Below are positions 31,412-38,863 of a stretch of DNA of 38,865 nt, piece after piece. A model generated the notes under the pieces. The model did not search any database, was not told where the DNA came from, and saw only the letters and a program-made list of their open reading frames with translations. The position numbers and the translations under genes are program-made. How positions within the stretch are numbered: position 1 is the first letter of the stretch; each line of letters begins with the position of its first letter. This DNA comes from Paenibacillus naphthalenovorans (GTDB taxonomy: Bacteria; Bacillota; Bacilli; Paenibacillales; NBRC-103111). The stretch is from assembly GCF_900099895.1 (NCBI RefSeq), contig NZ_FNDY01000038.1, positions 1 through 38,865 of the forward strand. Reading direction: 5' to 3'.

Positions 31412-32443
31412 TTACTTCTTCGGAACCAGGTCATTGGTCACGATGTCGCTGAGCTTCAAGTCATTTTGGATCAAACCCAGCTTCTTATATACGTCGGCGC
31501 CTTCCTGCAGAATAGACGCATCCAGCCATCCAAGTCCGTTTTTGTCCGTATCTTCGGATACCGTCGATTCATTGCGCAGCTTGATGATTTCTCCGTTGCG
31601 CTGCTTATCTTTTCCGTCGATCGCTTTCGTCAAAGCCAGTTCAGCCGCCGCGTCAGGATTCTGAATCATCCATTCGGCGCTTTTCTTATAGACCTCAAGA
31701 AAGCTCCTCAGCATTTCTTTCTTCTGCTGGAAGGTCTCTTCGGTCACAACGAACACGTCGCTCGGTACATTCAGGTAGTCCTTCACGTTGATGACATTCA
31801 CATCTCCGAGTCCTTTCAGCATCGCATCGGCCAGACCGGTATCGGTGGCTGCCGTTGCGTCTACCTGCCCTTGGATCAGAGGAGCGAAATTGGATACTCC
31901 GGTTTCCACGATCGTGACATCCTTCTCCGTCAGTCCCGCCTGATGGAGAACAACCAGCAGGTTATGGCGGGTGCCGCTGGATAAACTGTATACGCCGATT
32001 TTTTTCCCTTTGAGATCCTTAGGTTCCCGGATGTTCTTATCCTTTAAAGAAACGATATTAAATACATTTTGAGGATAAATGTTATAAATGACGCGCAGCT
32101 TCTCGCCTTTATCCAAAGCAAAGTACAAGGAACCCGGGTCTGTAAACGCAATGTCGGCCTGCTTGGACAGGATGTTCTTAATCGCATCTCCGCCTCCGGC
32201 GCCCGGAACAAACGTAAAGTCAATGCCCTTTTCCTTAAACCAGCCTTGCTCCTCCGCATAATAAAGATTCGTTTGTTCGGTGATCGGCTTGCTCCAGCTG
32301 GCCATGATCACCTTTTGCGTTTGCGCCGGCGTCCCGGCGGCCGGTTGAGCCGAACCGGTTTCATTCGACGATGGGGTCCCGCATGCCGATAACAGCAGGC
32401 TCCCCGCCAACATCAGGATTGCTGCGATAGTATATTTTTTCAT
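31412..32443 (-). CDS. ABC transporter NMT1/THI5-type substrate-binding lipoprotein
   Basis: A 343-residue lipoprotein with lipobox LLSAC. The mature part begins KVIMASWSKPITEQTNLYYAEEQGWF, followed by VPGAGGGDAIKNILSKQADIAF and GKKIGVYSLSSGTRHN, the layout of NMT1/SsuA-like binding proteins that include ThiY for thiamine pyrimidines. Because it is under a TPP riboswitch, its ligand is almost certainly a thiamine precursor or fragment. Pyrimidines are the known ligands of this family; a thiazole carboxylate would be new. It overlaps the permease gene by four bases (ATGA). It acts outside the membrane. Confidence 0.9.
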   Translation of the reverse strand: MKKYTIAAILMLAGSLLLSACGTPSSNETGSAQPAAGTPAQTQKVIMASWSKPITEQTNLYYAEEQGWFKEKGIDFTFVPGAGGGDAIKNILSKQADIAFTDPGSLYFALDKGEKLRVIYNIYPQNVFNIVSLKDKNIREPKDLKGKKIGVYSLSSGTRHNLLVVLHQAGLTEKDVTIVETGVSNFAPLIQGQVDATAATDTGLADAMLKGLGDVNVINVKDYLNVPSDVFVVTEETFQQKKEMLRSFLEVYKKSAEWMIQNPDAAAELALTKAIDGKDKQRNGEIIKLRNESTVSEDTDKNGLGWLDASILQEGADVYKKLGLIQNDLKLSDIVTNDLVPKK

Positions 32444-33201
32444 TTGTCTTTCTCCCTTTTATACGGTTTTAACTTGACCCTCTCCAGAACAATAATGATC
32501 TGATATAAAATCATTCCGAGCACGGTGAGCAGCAGCAGTACAGCGAACATCAGAGGCGTGTCCATCATCCCCTGGGAGGCGATGATCAAAGCCCCGAGGC
32601 CCTGGTTTCCCCCGATAAATTCGCCGACCACCGCCCCGACTACAGCCAGCACCACAGCGACGCGAAGCCCTGAGAACATACCGGGCAATCCCGCCGGCAG
32701 CTTGAGCCGGATCAACGTCTGCCACCGGGAGGCTCCCAGCACCCGGAACAAGTCCCGCTTCAACGGATCTACGTAGTGAATAGCGGTAACGGTGCTTTCC
32801 AGCAGAGGAAAAAAGGAAATTAGCGCCGTGATGACGACTTTGGGGGTGGTCCCGAATCCGAACCAGATCATAAACAGCGGCGCCAGCGCCAGCTTGGGCA
32901 CCGCTTGACTGGCCACGATATAAGGGGATAAAAGCCGTCTTAGCCACGCCCATTCGCCCATCGCGATCCCGCAAAGAACCCCGAACAAGCCGCCCAGCAG
33001 CAAGCCGAGCACAATTTCCAGCAGCGTTTGGCCGATATGCTTCGTAAAATATCCCGTGACCAGGCCCGTCCACAAGGTATCAGCTATGACAGACGGGGCA
33101 GGCAGTACCAACTCCGAGACCCCGCTGGAGCGGACAAAGCCCTCCCACGCGGCGATCATCAGCACCAAAAGCCCGACCGGCAGGACAGCATTCCGAATCA
33201 C
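32440..33201 (-). CDS. ABC transporter permease of the thiamine-precursor importer
   Basis: A permease of about 253 residues and six membrane segments from GTG at 33201, seven bases after GGAGGGG; the frame is open to 33243 inside the ATPase gene. The cytoplasmic EAA-type loop is VLGASRWQTLIRLKLPAGLPG (residues about 155-175). It belongs to the SsuC/ThiX type that pairs with NMT1-family binding proteins. GTGA coupling to the ATPase upstream and ATGA coupling to the binding protein downstream show it is one transport unit. Confidence 0.9.
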   Translation of the reverse strand: MIRNAVLPVGLLVLMIAAWEGFVRSSGVSELVLPAPSVIADTLWTGLVTGYFTKHIGQTLLEIVLGLLLGGLFGVLCGIAMGEWAWLRRLLSPYIVASQAVPKLALAPLFMIWFGFGTTPKVVITALISFFPLLESTVTAIHYVDPLKRDLFRVLGASRWQTLIRLKLPAGLPGMFSGLRVAVVLAVVGAVVGEFIGGNQGLGALIIASQGMMDTPLMFAVLLLLTVLGMILYQIIIVLERVKLKPYKREKDK

Positions 33202-33947
33202 TTCCGCTCCCCTCCTTCCATCGCCTGTCTCACCGCCAGACACACCCGGTTAAATTCGCCGTCATAGCGCATCTCATAATGGCGTAAATCGGGTAATGGC
33301 ACGGAGTACTCCCCGGCAATGCCTCCTCCATGAAGAACAATGACGCGATCCGATAAATACACGGCTTCCGTAATGTCATGGGTGATAAAAAGGACCGTCA
33401 TCTTCCTGCTCCTGCACAGCTGGAGAAGGTCCTCCTGCAAAGACTCCCTTGTCAAAGCGTCCAATGCGGCGAAAGGCTCGTCCATCAGCAGCAAGGACGG
33501 GTTTCGCATCAAAGCCCGGGCAATGCCCACACGGCTTTGCTGACCGCCGGACAGCTCGGCGGGATACTTATCGGCATGCTGAGCCAGGCCCATGCGTTCC
33601 AAAAAGGCGTCCGCGGCCTCCCGGTCGGCTCGGGTCGGCTTGCGGACCAAAGACACCGGCAGCAGGACATTATCCCTTACCGTCTGCCACTCCAGTAAAG
33701 TAGGCGCTTGAAAGACAACGCCAACTTGGGTTTGCGGCTCCGTGACCGGCTTGTCCGCGATCCGGACCGTCCCTTCGTCAGGCGCGAGCAGGCCCGCCGC
33801 CATCTTTAACAAGGTCGTCTTGCCGCAGCCGCTTCTGCCGACCAGGGAAACGAACTCCCCTTCCTGCACCTGCAGATGCAGGCCATGAATGACCTGCTGC
33901 TCTCCGTTATAGTTGTGACTAACGCCTTGAAACTCCAGGTAGACCAC
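33198..33947 (-). CDS. ABC transporter ATP-binding protein of the thiamine-precursor importer
   Basis: A 249-residue ATPase of the SsuB/ThiZ type. Walker A is GRSGCGKTT, the Q-loop VVFQAPTLLEW, the signature LSGGQQSRVGIARAL, Walker B LLLMDEPFAALD and the H-loop THDITEAVYLSDR. The start is GTG at 33947 after a GGGGGG stretch. It is the first coding gene after the riboswitch terminator, so its expression falls directly when TPP is high. It provides the energy for import with the permease and lipoprotein downstream. Confidence 0.93.
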   Translation of the reverse strand: MVYLEFQGVSHNYNGEQQVIHGLHLQVQEGEFVSLVGRSGCGKTTLLKMAAGLLAPDEGTVRIADKPVTEPQTQVGVVFQAPTLLEWQTVRDNVLLPVSLVRKPTRADREAADAFLERMGLAQHADKYPAELSGGQQSRVGIARALMRNPSLLLMDEPFAALDALTRESLQEDLLQLCRSRKMTVLFITHDITEAVYLSDRVIVLHGGGIAGEYSVPLPDLRHYEMRYDGEFNRVCLAVRQAMEGGERK

Positions 33948-33970
33948 CTTGATCCCCCCTGCTTTCTACT

Positions 33971-34004
33971 AACAAAAACACACCTTGCCCATAGCAAAGT
34001 GTGT
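33971..34004 (-). terminator. Riboswitch expression-platform terminator
   Basis: On the minus strand ACACACTTTG (34004-33995) pairs with CAAGGTGTGT (33987-33978) and is followed by TTTTTG, directly after the TPP aptamer and 24 bases before the ATPase start codon. TPP binding should favour this hairpin and stop transcription of the operon. Confidence 0.92.
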
Positions 34005-34014
34005 CTCTCACCTC

Positions 34015-34102
34015 TCCCTACGCTGGCATGACCCAACAGGTTCAAATGGTTAACGGCGGACTAGCCGTACTCTCAGCCCGATTCCTCGGACCCCCACGCT
34101 TT
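34015..34102 (-). promoter_or_regulatory. TPP riboswitch (THI box)
   Basis: The conserved aptamer elements occur in order on the minus strand: GCGTGGGGGTCC, the CTGAGAG T-loop motif, GAACCTG and the closing CAGCGTAGGGA. The P1 helix GCGTGGG/GCGTAGG-type framing and the spacing of the two sensor arms are normal. It controls the whole ABC-LuxE-LuxC-SDR-ThiM operon through the terminator that follows. Confidence 0.97.
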
Positions 34103-34116
34103 ATCCAATTATATTC

Positions 34117-34146
34117 ATGATACGCTATATGTGAACCGGCGGTCAA
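34117..34146 (-). promoter_or_regulatory. Sigma-A promoter of the riboswitch operon
   Basis: On the minus strand TTGACC (34146-34141), an 18-bp spacer and TATCAT (34122-34117). The transcript would start about eight bases before the aptamer. The -35 box touches the end of the pdxA terminator. Confidence 0.65.
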
Positions 34147-34186
34147 GAAAGAGCCTGCTTTCCTATCAAGGATCACAGGCTCTTTC
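34143..34186 (-). terminator. Intrinsic terminator after the pdxA-type gene
   Basis: Perfect 11-base arms GAAAGAGCCTG (34186-34176, minus strand) and CAGGCTCTTTC (34157-34147), followed by TTG. The T-run is inside the stem's end, so the terminator may be partly leaky, but the stem is strong. Confidence 0.75.
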
Positions 34187-34192
34187 CTATTC

Positions 34193-35194
34193 TTATTGCA
34201 GATCTTTAGGTGCCAGCTCAATGGCATCCCGTATGGCGGCCAGCATGCTCCGCTCGTCGGCAATATTTTTACCGGCGATATCAAAGGCGGTTCCATGATC
34301 TACAGAGGTGCGAATGATCCCGCCCTTTAATCCGACCGTGATATTGACTCCCTCTTCCAATCCCAATACCTTGATCGGACCATGGCCTTGGTCATGGTAG
34401 CAGGCGACCACGATATCGAAATCCCCGCGGACCGCACGGAAAAATAACGTATCCGCCGGGTACGGCCCCGTGACGTTGATGCCCTCTGCCTTGGCTTTCT
34501 CAATGCCCGGAATCAGCTTCTCTTCTTCTTCCCCGTTTCCGAACAATCCATTCTCGCCGGCATGAGGATTAATCCCGCATACCGCAATGCTCGGCCGGAT
34601 CTTCCCCGCACGGGTAAGCGTCTCATGAGCCAGCTTGATGACCGTATACGTTCTTTCCGGATTAATCATCTCGATCGCTTTAATCAATCCCACATGGGTG
34701 GTGAGATGAATGACTTTCAAATTCGGAGAGGACAGCAGCATGGAGTAGTCCTCCGTGCCGGTTAATTCAGCCAGAATTTCGGTATGTCCCGGATACAGAT
34801 GTCCTCCCTTATGAAGGGCTTCTTTATTCAGCGGCGCGGTACAGATGGCATGAATTTCCTTTGCTTGCGCGAGTTCCACGGCCTTTTTAATGAATTGGAA
34901 GGCTGCGTTGCCCGCCTCGCTCGATACTTGCCCGAACGGCAGGTCTTCAAGCAACAGATCCAGATCGACGCAGTCTATCGTGCCATGCTGAAACAGGGCC
35001 TCGCTAAGCTGACTGATTTTATGAATCTTCACATCGGCCTGCACGATATTTCTGGCGCGTTCCAGAATTTTATAATCGCCTATGACAACCGGCTTGCACT
35101 GCTCGTATACCTGAGCCGATTGCAGCGCTTTCACGATAATTTCCGGACCGATACCGGACGCATCACCCATCGTTATGCCAATTACTGGTTTCAT
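34193..35194 (-). CDS. PdxA2-type 4-phospho-threonate dehydrogenase (PdxA family)
   Basis: A 333-residue PdxA-family NAD-dependent dehydrogenase. GDASGIGPEI (GDPxGIGPE form), PGHTEILAEL with the metal-binding His, GINPHAGENG and YHDQGHGPIK are the family's substrate and metal motifs. Firmicutes normally make vitamin B6 through PdxST, so a biosynthetic PdxA is not expected. PdxA2 enzymes next to a four-carbon acid sugar kinase oxidise and decarboxylate D-threonate 4-phosphate to dihydroxyacetone phosphate. That pairing is exactly what is seen: the kinase stop is six bases upstream and the ATG at 35194 follows GGGGGAA. The acid (D-threonate, D-erythronate or another) is not fixed by sequence alone. 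Confidence 0.92.
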   Translation of the reverse strand: MKPVIGITMGDASGIGPEIIVKALQSAQVYEQCKPVVIGDYKILERARNIVQADVKIHKISQLSEALFQHGTIDCVDLDLLLEDLPFGQVSSEAGNAAFQFIKKAVELAQAKEIHAICTAPLNKEALHKGGHLYPGHTEILAELTGTEDYSMLLSSPNLKVIHLTTHVGLIKAIEMINPERTYTVIKLAHETLTRAGKIRPSIAVCGINPHAGENGLFGNGEEEEKLIPGIEKAKAEGINVTGPYPADTLFFRAVRGDFDIVVACYHDQGHGPIKVLGLEEGVNITVGLKGGIIRTSVDHGTAFDIAGKNIADERSMLAAIRDAIELAPKDLQ

Positions 35195-35199
35195 ACGAT

Positions 35200-36483
35200 T
35201 TATTCCCCCTTGAGCTTTTGTATGGAGTTAAGCAGCGATAAATCCGTTCCGAACGCCCCCGCTTTGGTGATGGCATACATGGGCCTGGACCCGATCGTTC
35301 GGCCGAGCGGAATACCGGTTTCCACTTCGGCTATGAGATGAAATCCGGTCACACCAAGCTGCATACAAACTTGCTTTGCCGTATCCCCTCCGGTTAACAC
35401 CAAGCCTTTTACTTCGCAGGCTTCGGTGAGACGGGAAGTGACCGTTCCCAGCGCGGCGGATATCGAATTGCTCACTGCACTTTCGTCCATTCCGTTCTTT
35501 TTTCCCAGCCGCTGGGCCTCTTCAATATCTTCAGGCCTTCCGGAGGAAAATAAAGCAATATCCACCTGATCCTCGAGCGCCCGCTTGGCTTGCTCATATA
35601 CTCTTTGCATTTCCGCCTCACGGGACGCCTCATCAGCGACAAGTAAAGAGGAACGCATTTCAATACCTTTAATATGAGGCTGCTCAAGGACAATATCCAG
35701 CTGTTTCCGGGTCGTTGAACTTACACTGCCGGCCACAAGCAGCACCGGCTTTGGATCCCGCGGGATATCCAGCTCAATCCGCTTCGGCTGCAGCCCGTAG
35801 ACCTCCGGCAAATAATTAGCCAGCCCTGCAGAGCCTACCCAGCAAACGGAGTGGCCGCTTCGGGACATCAGTTGAACAATAAGCCGCAAATCTTCTTCCC
35901 GTTCGGCGTCAAATACGATATACCGGATCTGATCCTCCCGACATTGCTTTAGCTTGGCCTGCACCTGTTCAAAGCCGGATCGCAGCTCCTCATAAGTGAC
36001 CAGAGCCACCGGCCGCTCCGATTGACCCTGCACAATGCTCGGGATATAGGAATCACGGACAGGGGTTTTCGGGTCCCTTGCGATTTCCGTCTCGCCCAAG
36101 GGCCTTCCATAAAGGTAGTGAATACCTTTGACGGTCGTTCTGCCATTCCTCGGATACGCCGGTGCAATGACGACAAAATCCGGATGAAAAACGTCGTATA
36201 AAGCATCGATCTCCGTGCCCAGATTTCCTCTCAGGGTAGAATCCACTTTTTTGTAAATTACATCAAAGCTGCCCGATTTAAGCACCTGCGACGCTTTTTT
36301 TACTTTGTCATACGCCTGGCTTTGAGGCAGCCATCGGCTATCCGTATCAATGACAACCGCGTCCTGATCGAAGGCCGTTTCATCCAGCTCGAACAATACC
36401 GACGTATTCAAACCGTATCTGGCCAACTGCACTCCGCTATCATTGGCTCCTGTCAGATCATCGGCAATCATCGCTAATTTCAA
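35200..36483 (-). CDS. Four-carbon acid sugar kinase (DUF1537; D-threonate kinase-like)
   Basis: About 427 residues from TTG at 36483. The frame opens with GTG at 36492, but that codon overlaps the ribosome binding site AAAGAGGTG; starting at 36483 gives the family-typical beginning MKLAMIADDLTGANDSG. The N-terminal domain has ADDLTGANDSG (substrate side) and KKVDSTLRGN. The C-terminal nucleotide domain holds VLVTGGDTAKQ-like LVLTGGDTAKQVC and a Gly-rich GIPLGRTIG. Kinases of this family phosphorylate D-threonate, L-threonate or erythronate at O-4. With the PdxA2-type gene it makes a two-step route to dihydroxyacetone phosphate. Promoter and a palindromic operator lie upstream. Confidence 0.92.
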   Translation of the reverse strand: MKLAMIADDLTGANDSGVQLARYGLNTSVLFELDETAFDQDAVVIDTDSRWLPQSQAYDKVKKASQVLKSGSFDVIYKKVDSTLRGNLGTEIDALYDVFHPDFVVIAPAYPRNGRTTVKGIHYLYGRPLGETEIARDPKTPVRDSYIPSIVQGQSERPVALVTYEELRSGFEQVQAKLKQCREDQIRYIVFDAEREEDLRLIVQLMSRSGHSVCWVGSAGLANYLPEVYGLQPKRIELDIPRDPKPVLLVAGSVSSTTRKQLDIVLEQPHIKGIEMRSSLLVADEASREAEMQRVYEQAKRALEDQVDIALFSSGRPEDIEEAQRLGKKNGMDESAVSNSISAALGTVTSRLTEACEVKGLVLTGGDTAKQVCMQLGVTGFHLIAEVETGIPLGRTIGSRPMYAITKAGAFGTDLSLLNSIQKLKGE

Positions 36484-36495
36484 CACATTCACCTC

Positions 36496-36518
36496 TTTTA
36501 AACACGGACTGTTTAAAA
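36496..36518. promoter_or_regulatory. Palindromic operator before the four-carbon kinase gene
   Basis: Nine-base perfect arms TTTTAAACA and TGTTTAAAA are separated by CGGAC. The site lies just upstream of the kinase ribosome binding site and about 50-70 bp after the predicted transcript start, so repression or roadblock is more likely than activation. Confidence 0.6.
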
Positions 36519-36571
36519 TTTATACACATTCCTGTAAAATCGCTTTTATTTTCTAACTCTTACTATTCTAA

Positions 36572-36600
36572 ATCATAATAGTTAATGCATAGTAAATCAA
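36572..36600 (-). promoter_or_regulatory. Predicted sigma-A promoter of the kinase-pdxA operon
   Basis: On the minus strand TTGATT (36600-36595), 17 bp and TATGAT (36577-36572). I found no sigma-54 type -24/-12 element in this 170-bp interval. Confidence 0.65.
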
Positions 36601-36618
36601 TATAAACTTTTGATTTTA

Positions 36619-36669
36619 TAAAAAAACGGGCAAAAGTGTTTAAAATTAAAACACTCTTACCCGTTTTTT
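36619..36669 (-). terminator. Intrinsic terminator after the PrpR-like regulator gene
   Basis: A long stem pairs AAAAAACGGG (36621-36630) with CCCGTTTTTT (36660-36669), continuing inward through AGTGTTT/AAACACT. T-runs occur on either strand. The stop codon of the regulator lies inside the 5' arm on the minus strand. Confidence 0.9.
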
Positions 36670-38450
36670 GTCTCCTTCAGCTTTCTCCATAAGGTAGCTC
36701 TCGTGATGCCTAACCGTTTGGCCGCTCTGGATTGGTTCATCTTTTCCTCCGCAAGCACGCGTTGAATAATCTCCTGCTCGATTTCCTCCAGCGTTTGATG
36801 AATATCGATTTCCACCGTGCCGCTGCGGGACGCGCTTTTTCCGGTATCTGATGGAATCAGGGACAGCACATCATTTTCAATATAATGCCCTTTCGAAATT
36901 CTCACGAAGGAGTCGATCATTTGTTCAAGCTCTTCGAGGTTTCCTTTCCAAGCATATTCAGACATCCTTTCCAGCACATCGTTGCGGATGCCGACGATTT
37001 GTTTTCCGTACTTTTCATTGCATTTTCCAATAAAATAACGGATATACTCATCCAGATCTTCCATCCTTTCGCGCAGGGACGGAATATAAACAGGGTGTTT
37101 TGAAATCAGCTCATACAGCTCTTGGCCTACGGCCCCTTTGTCCAACATGGCCTCGGGTGATTCCTTAAAGGACATGATAACCTTGTTGGGCTGCCGCTCC
37201 AGCCATCGGCTAATGGCGGCTTGACTGAGCTCATCGAACTTTTCCAACCCTTTGAGATAAACCGTTCCGTTTTCAATCCCGGACAGCGCATCTGTTAATC
37301 TGGAAAGCGCACCGGGGGTGCCCGCCTTGACAGTCAATTCAATAAACCAATCGTTCTTGGGTTCCAGTGATCCGTGAATGGCCCCGGCTATATATTTTTT
37401 GCCCGTCCCCTCTTCTCCGTACAACGTAATCAGATGCTCGGCGGCGGCTTTCTTCGCTTGCTCGATGGCCTTCTTGCCTTCCCTGGCCGACCCTAGAATC
37501 TGGGTAAACGAATGGACGGGAGGCTGCGCATACTTGATCTCCAGTTCGTCCTCTGCATCCCGGAGTGATTTTATTCTTACATAATAAAGACGCTGATGCC
37601 TGTCCTCTTCAAAAATCCCCAAGGTCCACTGCAGCTGCCGTCCTCCAATGTTTACGTAGGAGATCGCTTTTTTATTTTCATTGACGGTCTGCACCATGGA
37701 CATCCAATCCGGAAACAATTCTACTAAAGAGGGATCGGCCGTTTCCCCGGGTTCTCCGAACAGCTGCATGAAACGGCGAAAGCCGGGATTGGAAAAGCTG
37801 ATCCTCCCCTGCTCGTCTGCCATCGCAATCCCTTCTTCCAGCTCATGGAGCAGCGCTTCGTAAGCCCGGTATTTCTTATTCGCCTGTAGCAGCACCTGAT
37901 ATACCTGTTTGGCATGATGAAAGGCCTCGATGACAGACTCTCTTCCCGATGTAATCAAGACGCCCTGCAATCCGTGCTTCTTCGCCAGCCGTATGGTGAC
38001 GGTATCTCCTACGATCACTTGAACGCCCTTTTTTTTGGCTTGCCGGATAATCCCCTCCACCTGCAATTCTTCATGGATCACTGTATAAGGAATATCAATC
38101 CCCATCAAGTGGGAGACGGCAATCACGTCATCGCAAATATTCGGAAAAGCCACCATTTCGAGCTTCCCCTTATAGTCTTTGACCAAGGTTAGCGTACGAA
38201 GGAGATCGAAGCCCGACAAGGGAATTTCAACCACGGGCTGGGGCACATGGTCCCGAAGAAGATTCGCCGTTCCTCCCCGGCTGATAATGATGTCGAATTT
38301 CTCGTTTTCCAGATGCTTATATATGGCCAAGGCTTCTTCAAGGTCGCCTTCTTTTACCGTAATATCCAAATCCGTCTGTTCCGACGCAAGGCTTAAAGCT
38401 AATTCTTTCAATCCTCGATAGGGGGCCAGCAGTAAAATCTTGATCTTCAT
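36657..38450 (-). CDS. PrpR-like regulator with degenerate AAA+ domain
   Basis: About 597 residues from the ATG at 38450 (GGAGG 12 bases upstream); the frame is open to 38498. Residues 1-185 are a PrpR_N receptor domain: DIIISRGGTANLLR, PVVEIPLSGFDLLRTL, VIVGDTVTIRLAKKHG and LITSGRESVIEA. A PAS-like domain follows (about 195-300). The AAA+ region keeps a Walker A (GEEGTGKK, about 345-352) but Walker B reads GTVYLKGLEKF instead of GTLFLDE, and no GAFTGA loop is present. The HTH_8/Fis end has NQSRAAKRLGITRATLWRKL. It is unlikely to open sigma-54 promoters and may work as a ligand-responsive regulator of the adjacent kinase-pdxA operon. Effectors of PrpR_N domains are usually small organic acids or their CoA derivatives. 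Confidence 0.88.
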   Translation of the reverse strand: MKIKILLLAPYRGLKELALSLASEQTDLDITVKEGDLEEALAIYKHLENEKFDIIISRGGTANLLRDHVPQPVVEIPLSGFDLLRTLTLVKDYKGKLEMVAFPNICDDVIAVSHLMGIDIPYTVIHEELQVEGIIRQAKKKGVQVIVGDTVTIRLAKKHGLQGVLITSGRESVIEAFHHAKQVYQVLLQANKKYRAYEALLHELEEGIAMADEQGRISFSNPGFRRFMQLFGEPGETADPSLVELFPDWMSMVQTVNENKKAISYVNIGGRQLQWTLGIFEEDRHQRLYYVRIKSLRDAEDELEIKYAQPPVHSFTQILGSAREGKKAIEQAKKAAAEHLITLYGEEGTGKKYIAGAIHGSLEPKNDWFIELTVKAGTPGALSRLTDALSGIENGTVYLKGLEKFDELSQAAISRWLERQPNKVIMSFKESPEAMLDKGAVGQELYELISKHPVYIPSLRERMEDLDEYIRYFIGKCNEKYGKQIVGIRNDVLERMSEYAWKGNLEELEQMIDSFVRISKGHYIENDVLSLIPSDTGKSASRSGTVEIDIHQTLEEIEQEIIQRVLAEEKMNQSRAAKRLGITRATLWRKLKETKNG

Positions 38451-38563
38451 AGCAAACCAGATCCTCCAACCCGCTTGATTTTCATACCATAACGCCATGC
38501 CTTAAACCAGTAAAGCACTGTAAGCCCCTCCCTTTGTTCGGGTACCTAAAGTGCTTCAGCCGT

Positions 38564-38863
38564 TTAAAGTGTATCATTTTCCGCAGGAAAATTCACCATT
38601 GTATTTTTTTTGCGCAGCTCCGGTTTTTGGGCATGAACAAGCCATACCCCGGCAAGAATACAGACGATTCCGCCCAGGGTTGCAGGGTTGAGACTTTCGT
38701 TCAGCACAAGATAGCCTGATAAAACTCCGATAACCGGAACCATCAGCAGCGAGATCGACGCTTTGCTCGCTGTTAGTGTAAAATCTCCGTGGGTGTAGGA
38801 ATTGGAAAAAGCGGATATAGAAAAAGAGCTTCTCCCTTGGTAAAGTGATGTTTGCGCACAACA
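38564..38863 (-). CDS. EamA/DMT family transporter, C-terminal fragment
   Basis: No stop separates the window end from TAA at 38564 in this frame, about 99 codons. From residue about 30 the sequence is typical of the last two helices of EamA drug/metabolite transporters: TASKASISLLMVPVIGVLSG, YLVLNESL, and LGGIVCILAGVWLVHAQKPE. The first 30 codons, which are the terminal inverted repeat, are polar and do not look like the preceding helix, so the gene may be broken exactly at base 38772. It is followed by a polar tail. The rest of the protein is either outside the window or absent. Substrates of this family are diverse and not predictable. Confidence 0.75.
   Translation of the reverse strand, partial: CCAQTSLYQGRSSFSISAFSNSYTHGDFTLTASKASISLLMVPVIGVLSGYLVLNESLNPATLGGIVCILAGVWLVHAQKPELRKKNTMVNFPAENDTL

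Noticed and set aside
34042..34296. 84-codon frame across the riboswitch region
   Set aside because: It runs through the THI box, promoter and terminator, which explain the sequence.
34193..35194. PdxA as a vitamin B6 biosynthesis enzyme
   Set aside because: It is paired with a four-carbon acid kinase and a PrpR-like regulator, and this bacterial group uses PdxST for B6.
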